A stretch of DNA of 7,372 nt from Haloferacaceae archaeon (GTDB lineage Archaea > Halobacteriota > Halobacteria > Halobacteriales > Haloferacaceae): assembly GCA_018609965.1 (NCBI GenBank), contig JAHENP010000148.1:1-7372 (forward strand). Direction: 5' to 3'. The notes under the pieces were generated by a model. It saw only the letters and a list, made by a program, of their open reading frames with translations, was not told where the DNA came from and did no database searches. Numbering within the stretch: the first letter of the stretch is position 1; each line of letters opens with the position of its first letter. The position numbers and the translations under genes were made by a program. Of the stretch, positions 4,843-7,372 are shown piece by piece.

Positions 4843-6258
4843 ATGCCTCAACCGGACAGAGACGGGTGTGTGCAACGGGCGTTCGTCGACCGGACGGCAG
4901 AATTGGGTCGGCTGCAGGCGGCGTACGACAGCGACGACCCGGAGTTCGTCGTCGTTCTCGGCCGACGACGGGTCGGCAAGTCGGCGTTGGTCCGTGAGTC
5001 ACTCCCCGAGGACGCCGTCTACTACCAGGCGACGCGAGACACGGCGTCGCTCCAACTGTCCGACTTCCGGGACGCGGCCTCGTCGACGTACCCCGGAGTC
5101 GAACGGCTCCGCGACGACTGGGAGGCGGTGCTCGGCTACCTCGGGGAACAGGACGCGACGGTCGTCATCGACGAGTGGCCGTTTCTGGTTGAGGCCGACG
5201 AGACGGTGCCGTCGCGGTTCCAACGACTCTGGGACACGGAACTGTCCGAGACGGCCGCGACGCTCGTGTTGGTCGGCTCGTCGATCAGCATCATGACCGA
5301 GAAGATCACCGAGCGTGACGCCCCGCTGTACGGTCGCGACACCGTCCGGCTCGATCTCGCGCCGTTGTCACTCGGCGACGCGGCCTCGTTTTACCCGGCG
5401 TCGACGGACGATCCAACGGCCGTGTTGGAGTCGTGGAGCGTGTTCGGCGGGACACCGTTCTACCTCCAACTGCTCGACCCCGACTGGTCGCTCGCGAGGA
5501 ACGTGAACCACCACGTCGTCGCCGAACACGGCCGGCTCCACGGCGAACCGGAGACACTGCTCCAAGCCGAGGGTGTGCGCCGACCGGAGCGGTACACCAG
5601 CATTCTCCGGGCAGTCGCGGACGGGAACCGAACGACCAGCGAGATTGCGAACTACGCGGGGCTCGACGACACCGGGTCGCTGTGGCGGTACGCGGAACGG
5701 CTGAAACAACTCCGACTCCTCGCGGAAGACCAACCCGTCACCGAGGAGACGACCCGACCGAAACGCTACCGACTGCAGGAGCCGTTGTTCCGGTTCTGGT
5801 TCCGGTTCTGCTACGGCCGGACCGAACAGTACGCCGCGACCGACGACCCGTTCGACGAGCTGATCCGCCCCGCGTTCACCCCGTACGTCGGCCGTGCCTT
5901 CGAACGGGTGTGTCGGGACGCGCTCCCGGCGTTGTTCCCGGACGGCTCGTTGGGGCGTGTCGGCGGCTGGTGGGACGACGACGGTGAGCTCGACGTGGTC
6001 GGGCTCGACCACGGCGGACGGTTGTTCGGCGGCGAGGCCAAGTACGAGTCGGAGCCGATGCACCAGGGCCACCTCGAAGCCGTTCGCCGCCGTACCGACC
6101 GAGTGGACTGGACACCGCCCGGCGACGCGGCTGTCGACCGCCACTACTGTCTGTTCAGTCGGAGCGGCTTCACCGACTCACTCCGCGAGACTGCCGCAGA
6201 ACGCCCCTCGGTTCACCTCTTCTCGGTCGGTGATGTCGTCGACGCACTGACCGACTGA
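4843..6258 (+). CDS. Archaeal P-loop ATPase with C-terminal DUF234 nuclease-like domain
   Basis: This 471-residue protein belongs to the archaeal ATPase group (PF01637-like, STAND/MNS clade) with a DUF234-type C-terminus. The ATG at 4843 is the first start after the in-frame TGA at 4819-4821 in the repeat array, and the family's FVDRTAELGRLQAAY (14-28) follows directly. Domain order: Walker A GRRRVGKS (40-47, Lys46); Walker B TVVIDEWPFL (106-115, Asp110 and Glu111); sensor-like LVLVGSSISIM (141-151); LYGRDTVRLDLAPLS (162-176); a winged-helix region (about 250-312) with TTSEIANYAGLDDTGSLWRYAERL; LFRFWFRFCYG (315-325), typical of the family; then a C-terminal PD-(D/E)XK-like motif, with GELDVVGLD (381-389, Asp384) and GGEAKYE (396-402, Glu398, Lys400). 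All nucleotide-binding and nuclease-like residues look intact. The cellular role of this family is not established; defence, DNA repair and chaperone-like functions have all been considered. The gene is convergent with the beta-CASP nuclease gene, with 40 bases between them. Confidence 0.9.
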   Translation: MPQPDRDGCVQRAFVDRTAELGRLQAAYDSDDPEFVVVLGRRRVGKSALVRESLPEDAVYYQATRDTASLQLSDFRDAASSTYPGVERLRDDWEAVLGYLGEQDATVVIDEWPFLVEADETVPSRFQRLWDTELSETAATLVLVGSSISIMTEKITERDAPLYGRDTVRLDLAPLSLGDAASFYPASTDDPTAVLESWSVFGGTPFYLQLLDPDWSLARNVNHHVVAEHGRLHGEPETLLQAEGVRRPERYTSILRAVADGNRTTSEIANYAGLDDTGSLWRYAERLKQLRLLAEDQPVTEETTRPKRYRLQEPLFRFWFRFCYGRTEQYAATDDPFDELIRPAFTPYVGRAFERVCRDALPALFPDGSLGRVGGWWDDDGELDVVGLDHGGRLFGGEAKYESEPMHQGHLEAVRRRTDRVDWTPPGDAAVDRHYCLFSRSGFTDSLRETAAERPSVHLFSVGDVVDALTD

Positions 6259-6298
6259 TGGTGCCGGATGTCTCAGCCAACTCTGCCGACCCACGGCG

Positions 6299-7372
6299 TC
6301 ACACCGAGACGGTCTCACCCAACTCTGGCGCGCGGGCGACGTAGCCGTCCTCACGGAGTTCCGTCGCGAACCCCGGACAGTCGTCGCCGTGGTTGACGAG
6401 CACCTCGCTGTCCCGGTAGTCGTCGAGGAACGACCGCAGGCCGTGGTGGTCCGCGTGCGCAGAGAAGTCGTACTGTTCCACCCGGGCGGCGACCCGCATC
6501 ACCCGGTTGTCGATCTCCGCGCTCCCGGTCTCCAACAGCTCCCGGCCGGGGGTTCCCTCTACCTGATAGCCGGTCATCGTGATCTTGTTCGTCGGGTTGC
6601 CCCGCACCGCGGGAACGTACGTCATCGCCGGCCCGCCGGACAACATCCCGCTGGTGGTGACGACCGCCGTCGCCTGGTCGGCGATCCGGCGGCGTTGGCC
6701 GTCCCGGCCCGTCACCGCGCGGGCGTGGCCCGCGGCCCGGTCGAGTGCGTCGGCGTCGCGGACGTAGTCGGGGTACTGCCGGAGCATCTCGGTGACCTCG
6801 ACACCCATCCCGTCGACGTAACACGGCAGGTCGGCGGCGGCACAGACGAGCAACATCTCCTGTGTCCGGCCGATCGCGAACGCCGGCACGACGACCGTCC
6901 CACCCTCCCAGATCGTCGTCTGGACGCTCTCGGTGAACCGTTCTTCGACGGCCCCCCGGGGGTCGTGGTCGACCCCGGCGTAGGTGCTCTCACAGATCAC
7001 AACGTCGGCGTCCGGTCGTGCGGTCGTTCCGGCGACGATCCGTTGATCCTCCGTGTGGAAGTCGGCGGTGTAGAGAAGTCGGGTGTCGCCGTCGTCGACG
7101 AGGACGTGTGCCGATCCGGGGATGTGGCCGGCGTCGAACAACGTCACCTCGTAGCCGGCCGTCTGGAACGACTCCCGGTAGCCGTGGGTCACCGAGGCCT
7201 CGCCGAGCCGTTTGACCGCCTCGCGGTCGAACGGACACTGTGGGCTCTGGCCGTGGAGCTTGAGCGTGTCCTCCGCGAGTCGCCGCGTGAGTTCGTGTGT
7301 CGGCGGCGTCCAGTGGATCGGTGGCTGGCGGCGGCCGGCCAGCAACGCGGGGACGGCACCGACGTGATCGAG
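6299..7372 (-). CDS. MBL-fold beta-CASP ribonuclease, aCPSF2-like (N-terminus outside window)
   Basis: The visible 357 codons run from the window edge to the TGA at 6301-6299. The first residues, LDHVGAVPALLAGR, contain the DH of the metallo-beta-lactamase HxHxDH motif, so the true start lies beyond 7372 and the TTG at 7345 is not the start. Motifs, by fragment residue: motif 2 D2/H3; motif 3 AGHIPGSAH (81-89, His83); motif 4 YTADF (101-105, Asp104); beta-CASP motif A ICESTYA (126-132, Glu128); PAFAIGRTQEML (163-174); TTSGMLSGGP (239-248); motif B DFSAHAD (302-308, His306); motif C VNHGDD (326-331, His328). All visible metal-binding and catalytic residues are present. These enzymes are relatives of CPSF-73 and RNase J and cut or degrade RNA from the ends. 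The missing part seems to be only about 55-60 residues and no extra C-terminal domain is present. That fits the short archaeal aCPSF2 class, not KH-domain aCPSF1, though a KH domain upstream cannot be excluded from this window. Confidence 0.9.
   Translation of the reverse strand, partial: LDHVGAVPALLAGRRQPPIHWTPPTHELTRRLAEDTLKLHGQSPQCPFDREAVKRLGEASVTHGYRESFQTAGYEVTLFDAGHIPGSAHVLVDDGDTRLLYTADFHTEDQRIVAGTTARPDADVVICESTYAGVDHDPRGAVEERFTESVQTTIWEGGTVVVPAFAIGRTQEMLLVCAAADLPCYVDGMGVEVTEMLRQYPDYVRDADALDRAAGHARAVTGRDGQRRRIADQATAVVTTSGMLSGGPAMTYVPAVRGNPTNKITMTGYQVEGTPGRELLETGSAEIDNRVMRVAARVEQYDFSAHADHHGLRSFLDDYRDSEVLVNHGDDCPGFATELREDGYVARAPELGETVSV

Noticed and set aside
4734..4997. Small hydrophobic protein made of SLITF repeats, or the minus-strand VIRLN repeat frame (4328-4795)
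   Set aside because: Because 15 is a multiple of 3, the array tends to leave frames open. Both frames run on into shadows of the neighbouring genes, with no homology or start signals of their own.
5368..6144. Minus-strand frame of 258 codons inside the ATPase gene
   Set aside because: It is the antisense of a fully recognisable ATPase-DUF234 protein; haloarchaeal codon bias commonly keeps the antisense frame open.
7343..7345. TTG as the start of the beta-CASP nuclease
   Set aside because: Nine codons upstream, still in frame, encode LDHVGAVPA, part of the essential HxHxDH metal-binding motif, so the gene continues past the window edge.

Overview
The window comes from the chromosome of a haloarchaeon (class Halobacteria). 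The DNA is GC-rich with a strong G/C bias at third codon positions. The proteins are rich in Asp, Glu, Thr and Val and poor in Lys. Several genes start at or just after the predicted transcription start (leaderless layout). The gene families (Hel308, KEOPS Cgi121, a non-canonical FtsZ/tubulin homologue, a haloarchaeal winged-helix regulator, a beta-CASP ribonuclease) and a tRNA-Gln with A1-U72 all fit. I cannot name the genus.

Layout. (1) 1-1159, plus strand: the 3' end of the DNA repair helicase gene hel308, followed 1 nt later by cgi121, a subunit of the KEOPS tRNA t6A-modification complex. The cgi121 gene carries an in-frame 30-bp tandem repeat. (2) 1378-2520, minus strand: an FtsZ/tubulin-superfamily protein with divergent nucleotide-binding loops, convergent with cgi121. 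(3) 2521-2636: a compact divergent promoter region. (4) 2637-3672, plus strand: a winged-helix regulator and, 9 nt later, a small protein gene with no stop codon of its own before it meets the tRNA. (5) 3673-3745, minus strand: tRNA-Gln(CTG). (6) 3873-4637, plus strand: an aspartate/glutamate racemase-family enzyme of the Thr/Cys active-site type. (7) 4708-4827: eight tandem 15-bp units, four of them identical. (8) 4843-6258, plus strand: an archaeal P-loop ATPase fused to a DUF234-type nuclease-like domain. (9) 6299-7372, minus strand: an MBL/beta-CASP RNA-processing nuclease (aCPSF2-like), cut by the window edge at its N-terminus.

How the genes relate. Hel308-Cgi121 is a tight two-gene transcription unit. 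The regulator plus small protein look like a co-transcribed pair, possibly toxin-antitoxin-like, lying against the 3' end of a tRNA gene where mobile DNA often integrates. One continuous reading frame (3177-4637) runs through the small gene, across the antisense strand of the tRNA and into the racemase. I regard it as a chance fusion, and the tRNA and racemase should be annotated separately. The points most worth a second look are the 15-bp array ahead of the ATPase-nuclease gene, the tRNA-edge module with its missing stop, and the expandable repeat inside Cgi121.
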